Below are positions 54,227-64,000 of a DNA stretch of 64,000 nt, piece after piece. The stretch's first letter is position 1. The number at the start of each line of letters is the position of its first letter. A program made the translations under genes and the position numbers. Under the pieces are notes generated by a model. That model ran no database searches. It was not told the DNA's origin and worked only from the letters and a program-made list of their open reading frames with translations. The DNA comes from Lotus japonicus (lineage: Eukaryota > Streptophyta > Magnoliopsida > Fabales > Fabaceae), in NCBI RefSeq assembly GCF_012489685.1, contig NC_080042.1, positions 5,148,501-5,212,500 of the forward strand, written 5' to 3'.

Positions 54227-55529
54227 GTCATGAATGTGAAGGATATGGCCATATCAGGTCTGAATGCGCCACCTATCTAAAGAAGCAGAAGAAAGGTATG
54301 ATGGTAACTTGGTTAGATGAAGACACTGAAGATGAGGAGGAGATATCTGCAAACAAAGTCAATGCTTTCTCTGGAACCATCTATGAGTCTGATACAGTGA
54401 TGAGGACATTACAGATGAGGAACTGGCTGAGACTTACAAGCTGCTACACATCAAGTGGGAAGAAGCATGTAAACTTGTGAGAGAAAAACAAAGTGAGATA
54501 GAACAACTTGTCTCTCAGAATGAAAGGCTGAAAGAGCTCAGCACAAAGCTGAAGGAAGATCTGGAGGAATGGCAAAGTAAGTTTAATAATGCTGATATTA
54601 TGGAAAAGGCTAATCTAGTGTTGATTAATGCAGGACTTCAAGAGGAAGTGGCAACTCTGACAAGAAAGCTTGAAGCTACTCACAAATCTGTTAGAATGTT
54701 GAACAGTGGTTCTGATATGCTTGATGAAATTCTGAAAGAAACTAGCAAGCAAGGAGGGAGTTTGAAGGGAATTGGCTTTGACTATAGAACAGCAAACAAA
54801 GAAAATCAGAAAGGTTCAAAGAAATTTGTGTCTGCTGCAAAACAAACTGAATTCAAGAAGACCATAAATTATCAGTTGTCAGATTCATTGCCTCGACATG
54901 TACCTCTGCATGTGAGACCCCAGTTTAAGCTTGACAAAACTGTACCTTGGAAGTGTCACTACTGTGGTAAGAATGGTCATATAAAGCCCTACTGTTACAG
55001 GTTATATGGTTATCCTCAGATGCACGATAAAAAGCCTGATCAGATGAGGAAGCAATGGAAGCCCAAGGGTGAAGTCAGATGTCGGGTAGCCTACACGTCT
55101 TCCAGAGCATCATCAAAGGAAGATTGGTATTTTGATAATGGCTGCTCAAAGCACATGACAGGAAACAAGAGCTTCTTGCAAGACATCAGAAGTCACTCCA
55201 CCAACTATGTTACTTTTGAAGATGGAGCTAAAGGAAAGATCAAGGGAGTAGGAAAGCTTGTTAGCACAGAATCTCCTAACTTGAACAATGTGTTACTTGT
55301 AAATGGTTTAACTGCCAACCTAATCAGCATAAGCCAACTGTGTGATCAAGGGTATGATGTGAAGTTCAATAAGATAGAATGTGCGGTGACTACTGATAAT
55401 GAGAGAGTTGTGATGAGATGAGTCAGATCAAAAGACAAGTGTTATATGTGGACATCAGAAGAAAAAGCTCATGTTTCCAGATGTTTGTTAACATAGAGGA
55501 TGAGGTGAATGTATGGCATCAAAGACTAG
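54227..55529 (+). pseudogene. Gag C terminus and protease of copia element 2
   Basis: Begins inside the first zinc knuckle (C-x2-C-x4-H-x4-C with ECEGYGHIRSEC). After a frameshift near 54390 it gives a long predicted coiled-coil (REKQSEIEQLVSQNERLKEL, KLKEDLEEWQSKF), then a second knuckle (CHYCGKNGHIKPYC, about 54956), and protease WYFDNGCSKHMTG with DNG in place of DSG/DTG. It then reads LLVNGLTANLISISQLCDQG. After a TGA (55419-55421) the pre-integrase start MWHQRL (frame change) is cut at 55529 by the long LTR. Two zinc knuckles flanking a coiled-coil is a Sirevirus-like layout. Confidence 0.85.
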
Positions 55530-56016
55530 TGTAACACCCCGATTTCGGTGGCGTCACTTTAGTAACCAAAATAAACTTAATGCGGAAAAACGTGAATATT
55601 TTTTTTTGATAATAATAACTAAGACAAGACGGAATTAAATAAAACCCAACAATAACAAAAATCAGAACTAATATACAATATATAAACAGCCCTCGCTGTA
55701 GTAGCAACCTCGTCACGAGTAACCTCCAGTGACGGAAAGAAAATGCAACGCCCGTAGGCAATATATACAAACCAAATGAAAAGGGTGAAGTGCCCGCAAC
55801 ACCATCCCTCAAAACTGAGAATCAGCTGACCCAATGGCCTGAAAATAAGACCTCCTAAGTCCAACCAACTCTCTGTGATTCCCGTAAGGAAACCACACAA
55901 AAAGCTATAGGCGGATCTACCCTGTCCCCTACGTAACAAATGAAGCAAGACTGTCAGAGCTAAAACTCTACTCCTACACTAATCCTAACTCGAGGAGCTC
56001 ATACCAACACTCAAAT

Positions 56017-56547
56017 CTATGTGCTAGCATGATCGTCGTCTGAATCAGAATCCAGAACGACCAAGTCTACTAACCCTATCCGTCCTCCCCTAGCAACCGC
56101 AGTGCGCTCCGATGCTGGACTCACGGGCTTAGGGCCCGAACCCTGATCATCGATGATCGCAACGGTGGGTGCACTAGACCCTGCCGAAGGCACTCCCACT
56201 GGAATCTCCTCTGAGGGATCCTCCTCGTCTGAAGACAATGGTGGTGGTGGTGGTCCTCCAAGTCCTGGTCCGCAGTGAACGCCCGGTGGCAAGTTGAAGC
56301 TGATAGAGCATCGCCTCAACACTCCTGACCTCAGGAGTCCTCCGCTATCCACGTGATCCTCCATGATGCGCCCCGAATACGTCGCTCGGTGGCTCGCGGG
56401 GTCAACCACCCACGACCCGGGGTCGTCCTGATCGATCATCTCATACCTAATCCCCCCCGAAGGGTGGACCATGGTGAACCAGTCCGCAATATTCATCTGA
56501 CAAAAGGCGTTGTCCGCCAAAACACACACAGAAGACGCGAGGGTCAA
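56017..56547 (-). other. 176-codon open frame inside LTR copy 3
   Basis: Uninterrupted from ATG 56547. It reads FTMVHPSGGIRYEMIDQDDP, SWVVDPASHRATYSGRIMED, a proline/acidic stretch (GGPPPPPLSSDEEDPSEEIP) and an Asp/Ser-rich end (LDSDSDDDHAST). I recognise no domain. It lies about 0.5-1.0 kb from the LTR 3' end, a position where copies 1 and 4 keep shorter open pieces. It could be captured or ancestral coding sequence, or chance in GC-richer DNA. No promoter evidence. Confidence 0.3.
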
Positions 56548-57166
56548 CTCTAAAGAACTATGTAGATAATAAACCCAATAGGTACAAATAATAGATAGCC
56601 ACTTAGGCTTATCACTAGAGATATCATTCCTAGGGTTGCATGTTCCACAAAATCATAACGACAATAATAACAATTTAGCATGTTCCAAGTAAGTTTATCA
56701 AATAGCAACCACACTCATCAACTAAGTCAGTATGCATGTTGCGTGATATGTATGCAGGTTAACCCAGTCAACCAATATGCAATCCGGAACGGATGGACAT
56801 CAACAGATCAGCCCTTCACCAGCCACGGTGGTGCCATTTCGGCCCGCGTGCCTCTTACACCAACAACAACGGTAGTCAGATCAGCCGTAACCCGTAGGTC
56901 TGCCATTTCGGTCTGCTACAAGAGACGTCTACAGACGCTCTATCACGGAAATCCGGGTCTTATGACCATTTTGGAATCCGACGAGGTCCAGAGTACGTCC
57001 TGTGTTAATACCCCATTAATGTTGCATGAATGCAGGATGATTAGTCAAACAACGTCTCCGTCCTCACTCGACACGTCGCCACGTGTTCTAGGCAAATTAA
57101 AGTCTCTAAAATCTTACCCTAAGGCAAAGTCGATTCTGCGACAAAAGACACACTTCACAACACACA

Positions 57167-57299
57167 TAGCTGCTCCAACAGCACAAGAGTATCACATACT
57201 CGGGAACTAACGGTTCCCCGGACTTATCCCCAGGATAGCCCCACAACATAGCTGCTCCAACAGCACAACAACCAACGCTGCTCCAACAGCACAACAACG
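57167..57299. repeat. Short repeat cluster in LTR copy 3
   Basis: Three copies of GCTGCTCCAACAGCACAA (near 57170, 57250 and 57281), unrelated to the 19-bp or 56-bp minisatellites of the sister LTRs. Confidence 0.8.
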
Positions 57300-59538
57300 A
57301 CATACTCAACACTTGGACCCGACGACACTCCTCGTTTTTCCAAAACTAAGATTTGACTTCCAATGCCTTCCTTCGAGGTTATTATCATTACTTAAAGATT
57401 TAGAGGTTATTTAAGGTCTTATGAGTTTTCTTTATAAAATAGATTCCATTTTGTCTTATCGCAAGTCTTATACATTTACAGGATCTACCAATCCCAAGTC
57501 GCTTCCAGAGGATGTCTCGATCCACTAAACAAAATCAAGGCCCGAACCTCGTTCGTCCTATCAAACTTTCTCAAAGCTCTCAAAATAAAATCGGCATGAC
57601 CTGCCCGCTATTCTCACCATTCAGAATCTCAGATTTCCAGTGTAAAGCATATTTAAATCATCACAATCAACAACATGTCATATATCAAGAAATCTCAACA
57701 TTAACACTTAGCACTTAGCATATAAAGCATGCACCACACATCCTAGATTACCCACATAGCACATAGCATGTAAGTCAATCTTCAAAAACATTCAGTAGAT
57801 GAATCATCTACATTGTCAGCCGAAGCCTCAGAAAACATTTTCAATCACACACAATCTCCGTGCATAAACAGTAAACAATGTCGAAACATCGACCCTAAGC
57901 ATTAACTAGAGATTCAGTGAGAAGCCCTCACCTATAGGTTCTCCAGAATGATCGTCTAACGCTTCCTCGCAAGCAAAGTCTTGTTCCTCGGGAAACTCTT
58001 CAAAAGCACCTTTAGAACAAAACCACAGAAATCAATCAAAATCTATCGGAAACTAAGCTATCAATACTTACTAAGGTTACACGAAGTAATCTATACTCCG
58101 AGGTACGATAATCTAGCGCGAAAGACAAGTTTTCGGAAAAAAGGAAATTTCTTCCTCCCCCTTAATAGGGCTCGGCCACTTTGGCTAATTATGGGGCTCG
58201 ATTTTTCTTCGATCAAACTTGGTTCCTATGCTTTCATAAGCCGTAACTAAGGGTATTCTGAACTCGGAAAAATTATCGGATCAAAAACTGTCGCAGGGGT
58301 ATTTTGGTCATGATTTTTAACTTAGGATTTTCAAAACTGAAATCCCAAAAATAAAATTTTGCAGGGACGTCACCAACGACGTTTATGACAACTAATCCTA
58401 CTAGCACTAAGCTAAGGCGATAGTTTTCAGCCTAAAGGTTGAAGCTTTACTCCAAAAACTCCAAAATGGGTATTTTAGGCTAAAATCGATTCCGACGGAA
58501 TTCCGGCGACATAACGGAAAATCTAATCCGGCAGAAGTGATCTTGGGCACATATAGAAGAGGTTTAGAATCAGAAATGAAAGATTCAGGATAGTTTTGCA
58601 AAAACCCATAAACTATCCACTCAGAAAAGTCTACAGAAAAGCTATGGAAAAAGCGATCAGAGGTAAGGATTAGCGACTATACCTCGAAACCTTGAAGCAG
58701 CAACTGATTAATCAACGATCAAGCAAGGATTGAACAAAATCTCTTCTCCTCCTCTCCTTAGCAAACTCGCGGCCTTTGGGTGGGTTTTGGGTAGTTTGTT
58801 TTGATTTTTCTTCCTTTCTTTGCTATATATAAAGGTTGGAAATTCGCGGGAAAATGAAAGTTTCGCGAATCTGATTTTTCCGGCGTCATTCTCCGTGAAT
58901 TAATAGATAGGTTTTGGCGAAAGAATTCCAAAACTATAAAGAGGTCTCCTTGTATTTTTGGCAACTAATGCATAGTCGGTATAAAACTATTTTACCCGAT
59001 AAGTTGCTTTTTGCATCGAATGTCGGAATAGAAAACTTCCTTCGGAAGAAAGATTGAAATCATCAAGAGAAATGGGTGTACGCGTGTAGAATATTCATTT
59101 GAAGCTCTGAATAGATAAAGTCCCCATAGTCGGGTGATTCTAGGGTTTTGAAATACCAGGGTTTCGGTTTCGGCAAACTTCCGATGATTGGAATCGGACG
59201 TTCGTAGATCCTAGAGTTTCGCCTCGAGACGATCGTGATATATGGAAAAAGAGAAGTTCTAACATTTCTCTGAAGATTTTTGGAATTAACTGCCATCGTG
59301 CCTAAAAGTGAAAATTAGCTATATACTAGGGTTTCTGACCTAGGTTTAAGCGTAAAACGTTCGTGCTATAACTTTTATCGATCATAATGCAATCCTTGAA
59401 CTTTTCCTGAACTTTCTCCTTCATAAATATATTTCATTTAATAAACTTTCGTTCAGGTTTCCCTTCACATTACATCAACCCTAATCGTGAATAAGAAGTT
59501 TATTCACTTAGCATGAACTTAAAAACTCGGGCCTTACA

Positions 59539-59736
59539 ACTAGGACATCTCAACTACAGGAGCATGCAAAAGATTATTGCAGATGAAGCAATAAGGGGAT
59601 TGCCGAATTTGAGCTTGGGAGAAGGAAAGCTATGTGGAGAATGTCAGATTGGTAAGCAAACCAAGGTGCCACACAAGATGCTCCAGCATCAGACCATGAC
59701 AAAGGTTCTGGAATTGCTTCACATGGATCTCATGGG
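59539..59736 (+). pseudogene. Pre-integrase and integrase start of copia element 2
   Basis: Continues from 55529: LGHLNYRSMQKIIADEAIRG and CGECQIGKQTKVPHKM complete the HHCC-type pre-integrase zinc-binding region (CxxC seen), then LELLHMDLMG opens the integrase core. It is cut at 59737 by the LTR of element 3. Confidence 0.92.
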
Positions 59737-60948
59737 TGTAAGATCAAGTTTTGATCTAGTAGTACAACTCTATGTTTTGATGATTACAAGTTAACCTTTT
59801 GATATGAACAATTATGGTACTCTAACGTGTTTTTCTGAGTATGCTATTTACAGGCTCTGACCTCTATCTTATCTCACACAAATCAGAAGCACTATGCTTA
59901 AAGAGTGACCCAAGCAGCGCTTTCGCATTCTCCATGTTCAGTCTGAACAGTGGAAAAGCTTCAGAAGATCTGAAGTAAATCAAGCTCTGATAAGGACTCA
60001 GCTCACTTGAAGCTCTGTTGATCCAGACGTTCTGAAAACCTAGAGACTCTGAAGGTTCAGAGGTTCTGATGGTGTAGAAGACTCTGATGATCCAGTAGCT
60101 GATGAGTGAAGACTCTGAAGTCCAGAAGCAACTGGCTCTGAAGACCATGTACTGATCCTCTGAAGTGAAGATCAGAAGGTACAACGGTCAGAGGATCCAA
60201 GCTTCCCTCTGACTCTGATCAATCAGCTTCACAAGTTCCAACACGAAGCGCTCCTCTGATCAGAAGTCTACGAGGTTAAGGTCAAGTCACTATCCAAAGT
60301 ATAAAAGCAAAGTGTACTATCCTGACGACCTACCTAACATCGTCAGCCACAGCAGAAGCTGGAATTTCCAGAACTGCCCTCCAACGGTAGCATTTCCATG
60401 CAACGTTCAACCCTAATTCTTGGAGTATAAATAGAGGCTGAAGATTGAAAGAAGCGGCTAGAAGCATTTTACACACGTGCAAGAAATATTCAAATCCTTC
60501 TAAGCTTTCTTTCATCTTGAATTTCATTGTGTTTACTATAAGCTTTTCAGAAGCACTTTCTTTGTAAACAAGAACTTCATATACAGTTGTATAGTTTGCC
60601 ATTAGGAGATCAAGGTTGATCGGATCCTAGAGAAGACTAAGAGAATGAATCTTAGTGTGAGCTAAGTCAGTGTATTGTTAGTCACTTGTAGGTTTCAAGT
60701 GCAGTTGTAACACATACCTGATTAGTGGATTGCCTTCATTCTAAGAAGGAAGAAATCACCTTAACGGGTGGACTGGATTAGCTTGAGTGATTTATCAAGT
60801 GAACCAGGATAAAATCCTTGTGTGCTTTTCTATCTCTTATCTTAAGCACTTCTTGAGTCACGAAAAGATTTGATAAAAATCTTAAGGTGGAAGTTTTATT
60901 TGAAAACGTTATTCAAACCCCCCCTTTCTACCGTTTTTCATACCTTCA
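59737..60948 (+). repeat. LTR of Sirevirus element 3 (1212 bp)
   Basis: TGTAAGATCAAGTTTTGATC...CATACCTTCA, TATA box tataaata at 60426-60433, followed by a perfect primer site TGGTATCAGAGC (60951-60962). Same family as the LTR at 45485. Flanking five bases at left are atggg; the right side lies beyond the window. Confidence 0.93.
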
Positions 60949-61020
60949 ATTGGTATCAGAGCGCAAGTTCTGATTACCACACCTAACAGTGTTCAGTGAT
61001 CCGGGCCGGTGTGAAAAACA

Positions 61021-62451
61021 ATGGCTACCACCAGTGAAACACAGAAAGATGGATACAATGCAAAGCCTCCCATGTTCGACGGTCAAAGGTTCGAACATTG
61101 GAAAGATAGACTCGAAAGTTTCTTTCTGGGTTTTGATGCAGATCTCTGGGATATTATTGTGGATGGCTATGAGCGTCCAGTTGATGCAGAAGGCAAGAAG
61201 ATCCCAAGGTCAGAGATGACTGCAGATCAAAAGAAGCTGTACTCACAACATCACAAAGCAAGAGCAATTCTTCTAAGTGCTATTTCTTATGAAGAGTACC
61301 AGAAGATTACAGATCGTGAGTTTGCAAAAGGCATCTTTGAATCCCTGAAGATGTCTCATGAAGGAAACAAGAAAGTCAAAGAATCAAAGGCATTGTCTTT
61401 GATCCAAAAGTATGAATCCTTCATCATGGAGCCAAATGAGTCCATTGAAGAAATGTTCTCCAGATTTCAGTTGCTTGTAGCTGGAATACGACCTCTCAAC
61501 AAGAGCTACACAACAAAAGATCATGTCATAAGGGTCATCAGGTGTCTTCTTGAAAGCTGGATGCCTTTAGTGACATCAATAGAGCTCACAAGAGATGTCG
61601 AGCATATGAGTTTAGAAGAACTCATTAGCATTCTGAAATGCCATGAGCTGAAGCGCTCTGAGATGCAAGATCTGAGGAAAAAGTCTATAGCCTTGAAATC
61701 CAAATCTGAGAAGGCTAAGTCTGAGAAGTCAAAGGCTCTCCAAGCTGAAGCAGAAGAATCTGAAGAAGCATCAGAAGATTCTGATGAAGATGAGCTGACT
61801 CTGATCTCCAAGAGACTCAACCGCATCTGGAAGCACAAGCAAAGCAAGTACAGAGGCTCTGGAAAGGCCAAAGGAAAGTCTGAATCCTCAGGCCAGAAGA
61901 AGTCATCAATCAAGGAAGTCACATGTTTTGAGTGCAAAGAATCAGGGCACTACAAAAGTGATGCCTGTGATGCCTCTGTGCTTAAGAACCAGATTGCTAA
62001 GTTAGAAGAAATAGTTGCTTGTGATGCCTCTGATTGTAAAAATGAGTCCAAGTATGAAAAGTCGTTTCAAAGATTCCTGGCTAAGAGCGTAGATAGAAGC
62101 TTAATGGCTTCGATGATCTATGGCGTAAGCAGAAATGGAATGCATGGCATTGGCTATTCTAGACCTGATAGAAATGAGCCTACTATGCCTAAAGCTAAAT
62201 CATTGTATGAATGCTTTGTTCCCTCTGGTACCATATTGCCTGAATCTGTACCTACTAAAGTTGCTAAAACCCCTCTCAAAAAGGGATCTTTCTCCATGTC
62301 TAAATATCATGCAAAAATTCCTTTACATTACCATGTTGAGAAACCCAAGGTGTTCAGAACCTCTGGGGTAACTAACAAGAAAGGACCCAGAAAGTGGGTA
62401 CCTAAGGACAAGATTATCTATGTTGCAGATATCCTTGATAGCTCCACTTAA
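61021..62451 (+). pseudogene. Gag of Sirevirus element 3, internally deleted
   Basis: 476 codons without a stop. UBN2 domain (PPMFDGQRFEHWKDRLESFF, MFSRFQLLVAGIRPLNKSYT), Lys/Glu/Ser-rich linker, knuckle start CFECKESGHYKSDAC. Compared with the gag at 46770 the reading jumps within the knuckle to ASVLKNQIAKLEEIV, skipping the acidic domain. The knuckle thus has five, not four, residues between His and the last Cys. It then has the Sirevirus C-terminal block (ASMIYGVSRNGMHGIGYSRP, TNKKGPRKWVPKDK). Open but probably defective in RNA binding. Confidence 0.88.
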
Positions 62452-63323
62452 ACACCAATCATGGTATCTGGACAATGGATGCTCGCGTCACATGACGGGA
62501 GAAAGGCGTATGTTCCAAGAGCTAGAACTTAAGCCTGGAGGCGAAGTTGGCTTTGGCGGGAACGAAAACGGTAAAATTGTTGGTACTGGTACTATTTGTG
62601 TTGATAGTAGTACATGCATTGATAATGTTCTATTGGTAGACGGCTTAACTCATAACTTATTGTCTATAAGTCAATTAGCTGAAAAGGGTTATGATGTTAT
62701 TTTCAATCAAAAGTCTTGCAGGGCTGTAAGTCAGATCGATGACTCTGTTCTGTTTAACAGCAAGAGGAAGAACAACATTTATAAGATCAGATTATCTGAG
62801 TTGGAGGCTCAGAATGTGAAGTGTCTTCTGTCTGTTAATGAAGAGCAATGGGTATGGCACAGACGGTTAGGGCATGCCAGTATGAGAAAGATTTCTCAGC
62901 TGAGTAAGCTAAACCTTGTCAGGGGCTTACCCACTCTGAAGTTTTCTTCAGACGCTCTTTGTGAAGCATGTCAGAAAGGCAAATTCACTAAAGTCCCTTT
63001 CAAGGCAAAGAATGTTGTCTCAACCTCAAGGCCGTTGGAACTTCTGCATATCGACTTGTTTGGACCAGTGAAAACTGAGTCTATAGGTGGCAAGAGATAT
63101 GGGATGGTCATCGTTGACGACTATAGCCGCTGGACATGGGTAAAATTTCTAACCCGCAAGGATGAGTCTCATGCTGTGTTCTCTACCTTCATAGCCCAAG
63201 TGCAAAACGAGAAGGCTTGTAGGATTGTGCGTGTCAAAAGTGACCATGGTGGAGAGTTTGAGAATGCCAAGTTTGATAGTCTGTTTGATTCCTATGGAAT
63301 TGCACATGATTTCTCTTGTCCCA
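62420..63323 (+). pseudogene. Protease and integrase start of Sirevirus element 3
   Basis: Overlaps the gag end by 32 bp in another frame. Protease WYLDNGCSRHMTG (DNG instead of DSG), FQELELKPGGEVGFGGNENG, LLVDGLTHNLLSISQLAEKG; pre-integrase WVWHRRLGHASMRKISQLSK and CEACQKGKF; integrase IDLFGPVKTESIGGKRYGM, VDDYSRWTWVKFL, VKSDHGGEFENAKF. It breaks at FSCP where TPQQNG is expected, cut by the long LTR at 63324. Confidence 0.92.
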
Positions 63324-64000
63324 TGTAACACCCCGATTTCCAGGTGTCACTTTAGTAACCAAAAATAATCTTTACGCGGAAAACAGGTAATTTTTTTTTC
63401 GTTTTCTTTCCTTTAAATCAAAACAATAGAAAGTAAAGACATAACCCAACAACTAACTAACCGATAAACAAACATATACAAATGTACAGCCTCAGCTGCA
63501 CTCTCCCGTCACGCGCACACGCAGTGACTCCAAGGTAGCATGCCCGTAGGCGAATATATAGAAACCAGAACTGTACACAAAAACATCAAATATACCACTA
63601 TCCAAGAGAAAGTCGGCCTCAAAATGGCCTAAGCAAAGACCCCCATGGTCCGACTGACTCACTGTGATCCCTCAGTAAGAGAACCACACAAAAGTCATGC
63701 GTCGGGAACCTACCCTGTCCCAAAAGCAAAACGAATCAGAGCTATTATAGTAACAACCAACTCAAAAGACTCTAACCACCCATAACCCGCACTACTATCA
63801 GCGACCCTCCCTCGATCAGGCATGAAGTCCGGGTCCTCGTCGAAAGCTCTAGTAATAGTCATTCCGCTCCGGGTCTTTCCCGCGCCACGAATCATCACGA
63901 ATCGGCTGACAGACGCCTGGCAGCAGGCCGACCGCCCAAACACAAACATACAAACAAAGCCAAGGCGCTAGGGTCAACTTACAGAATACAATAGATATAC
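63324..64000 (-). mobile_element. Long LTR, copy 4 (partial, runs off the window)
   Basis: TGTAACACCCCGATTTC at 63324, then ggtgtcactttagtaacc, the same 3' end as the LTR copies at 21581, 30142 and 55530, but more diverged. Minus orientation. An 80-codon open frame (63949-63710) reads GAGKTRSGMTITRAFDEDPD, which aligns in part with RRSGKTRSEMT at about 25008-25045 in copy 1. Its partner end is outside the window. Confidence 0.85.

Larger units (their letters stand above)
55530..59538 (-). mobile_element. Long solo LTR, copy 3 (4009 bp)
   Basis: Minus orientation: starts TGTAAGGCCCGAG at 59538 and ends CGGGGTGTTACA at 55530, within the exact duplication actag (55525-55529 and 59539-59543). 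TATA tatatataaagg reads on the minus strand near 58822. Same family as 21581 and 30142 (shared 5' and 3' ends and much of the body) but with a different minisatellite and an extra open frame. It interrupts the pre-integrase domain of copia element 2. Confidence 0.9.

Overview
This window is repeat-dense nuclear DNA from a flowering plant. The evidence is a REM-type plant B3 gene with GT-AG introns, Sirevirus-type Ty1/copia, Athila- and Tat-type Ty3/gypsy, MULE, TRIM, SINE and MITE insertions, and primer-binding sites matching plant families. A legume is my best guess from the mix of Sirevirus elements and very long LTRs ending in TGTAAGRCC/GGGTGTTACA, but the sequence alone does not prove it. 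I found no rRNA, tRNA, CRISPR array or bacterial-type operon.

Layout. 1-8.1 kb: LINE reverse transcriptase fragment, SINE-like remnant, a broken MULE carrying an intact 350-bp TRIM and split by a long-LTR remnant (1699-6426), a small MITE and a decayed retroelement. 8.3-11.3 kb: the only host gene I can support, a seven-exon gene for a protein with three B3 domains (REM/VRN1-like). It appears to carry one extra base in exon 1. 11.8-14.2 kb: a 2.4-kb solo-LTR-like insertion that itself holds a SINE. 14.4-41.9 kb: a tandem array (about eight copies, 480-530 bp each) that grew out of one MITE. It is split by a 21.5-kb Tat-like gypsy insertion on the minus strand (16201-37729), a TIR element (37893-39202) and a GRF-zinc-finger MULE derivative (40980-41709). 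The Tat-like element is in turn split by an Athila-like element on the plus strand (17768-33848), which holds two long solo LTRs (21581-25462 and 30142-33806).

41.9-64 kb: a truncated minus-strand copia, then a stack of plus-strand Sirevirus copia elements. A first element (LTR 45485-46692) is cut in its pol by a second (LTR 51117-51994). The second is cut by a 1.26-kb solo LTR, by a 4.0-kb long solo LTR and by a third element (LTR 59737-60948). The third is cut at 63324 by another long LTR that runs off the window.

Nesting was resolved mainly through exact target-site duplications, given in the entries: ttttt, gaaac, gaagg, tta, gacaa, ggtaa, tttgt, gcagt, actag and the 9-bp aaaatattt. All retroelement coding regions are broken by stops, frameshifts, deletions or insertions, so none looks autonomous. 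I saw no dedicated new defence or metabolic system. The most unusual feature is an apparent internal transcription unit in the Athila-like element: the GC palindromes also found in its LTR, a TATA box, a leader intron with consensus ends, then the ATG of the extra env-position ORF.
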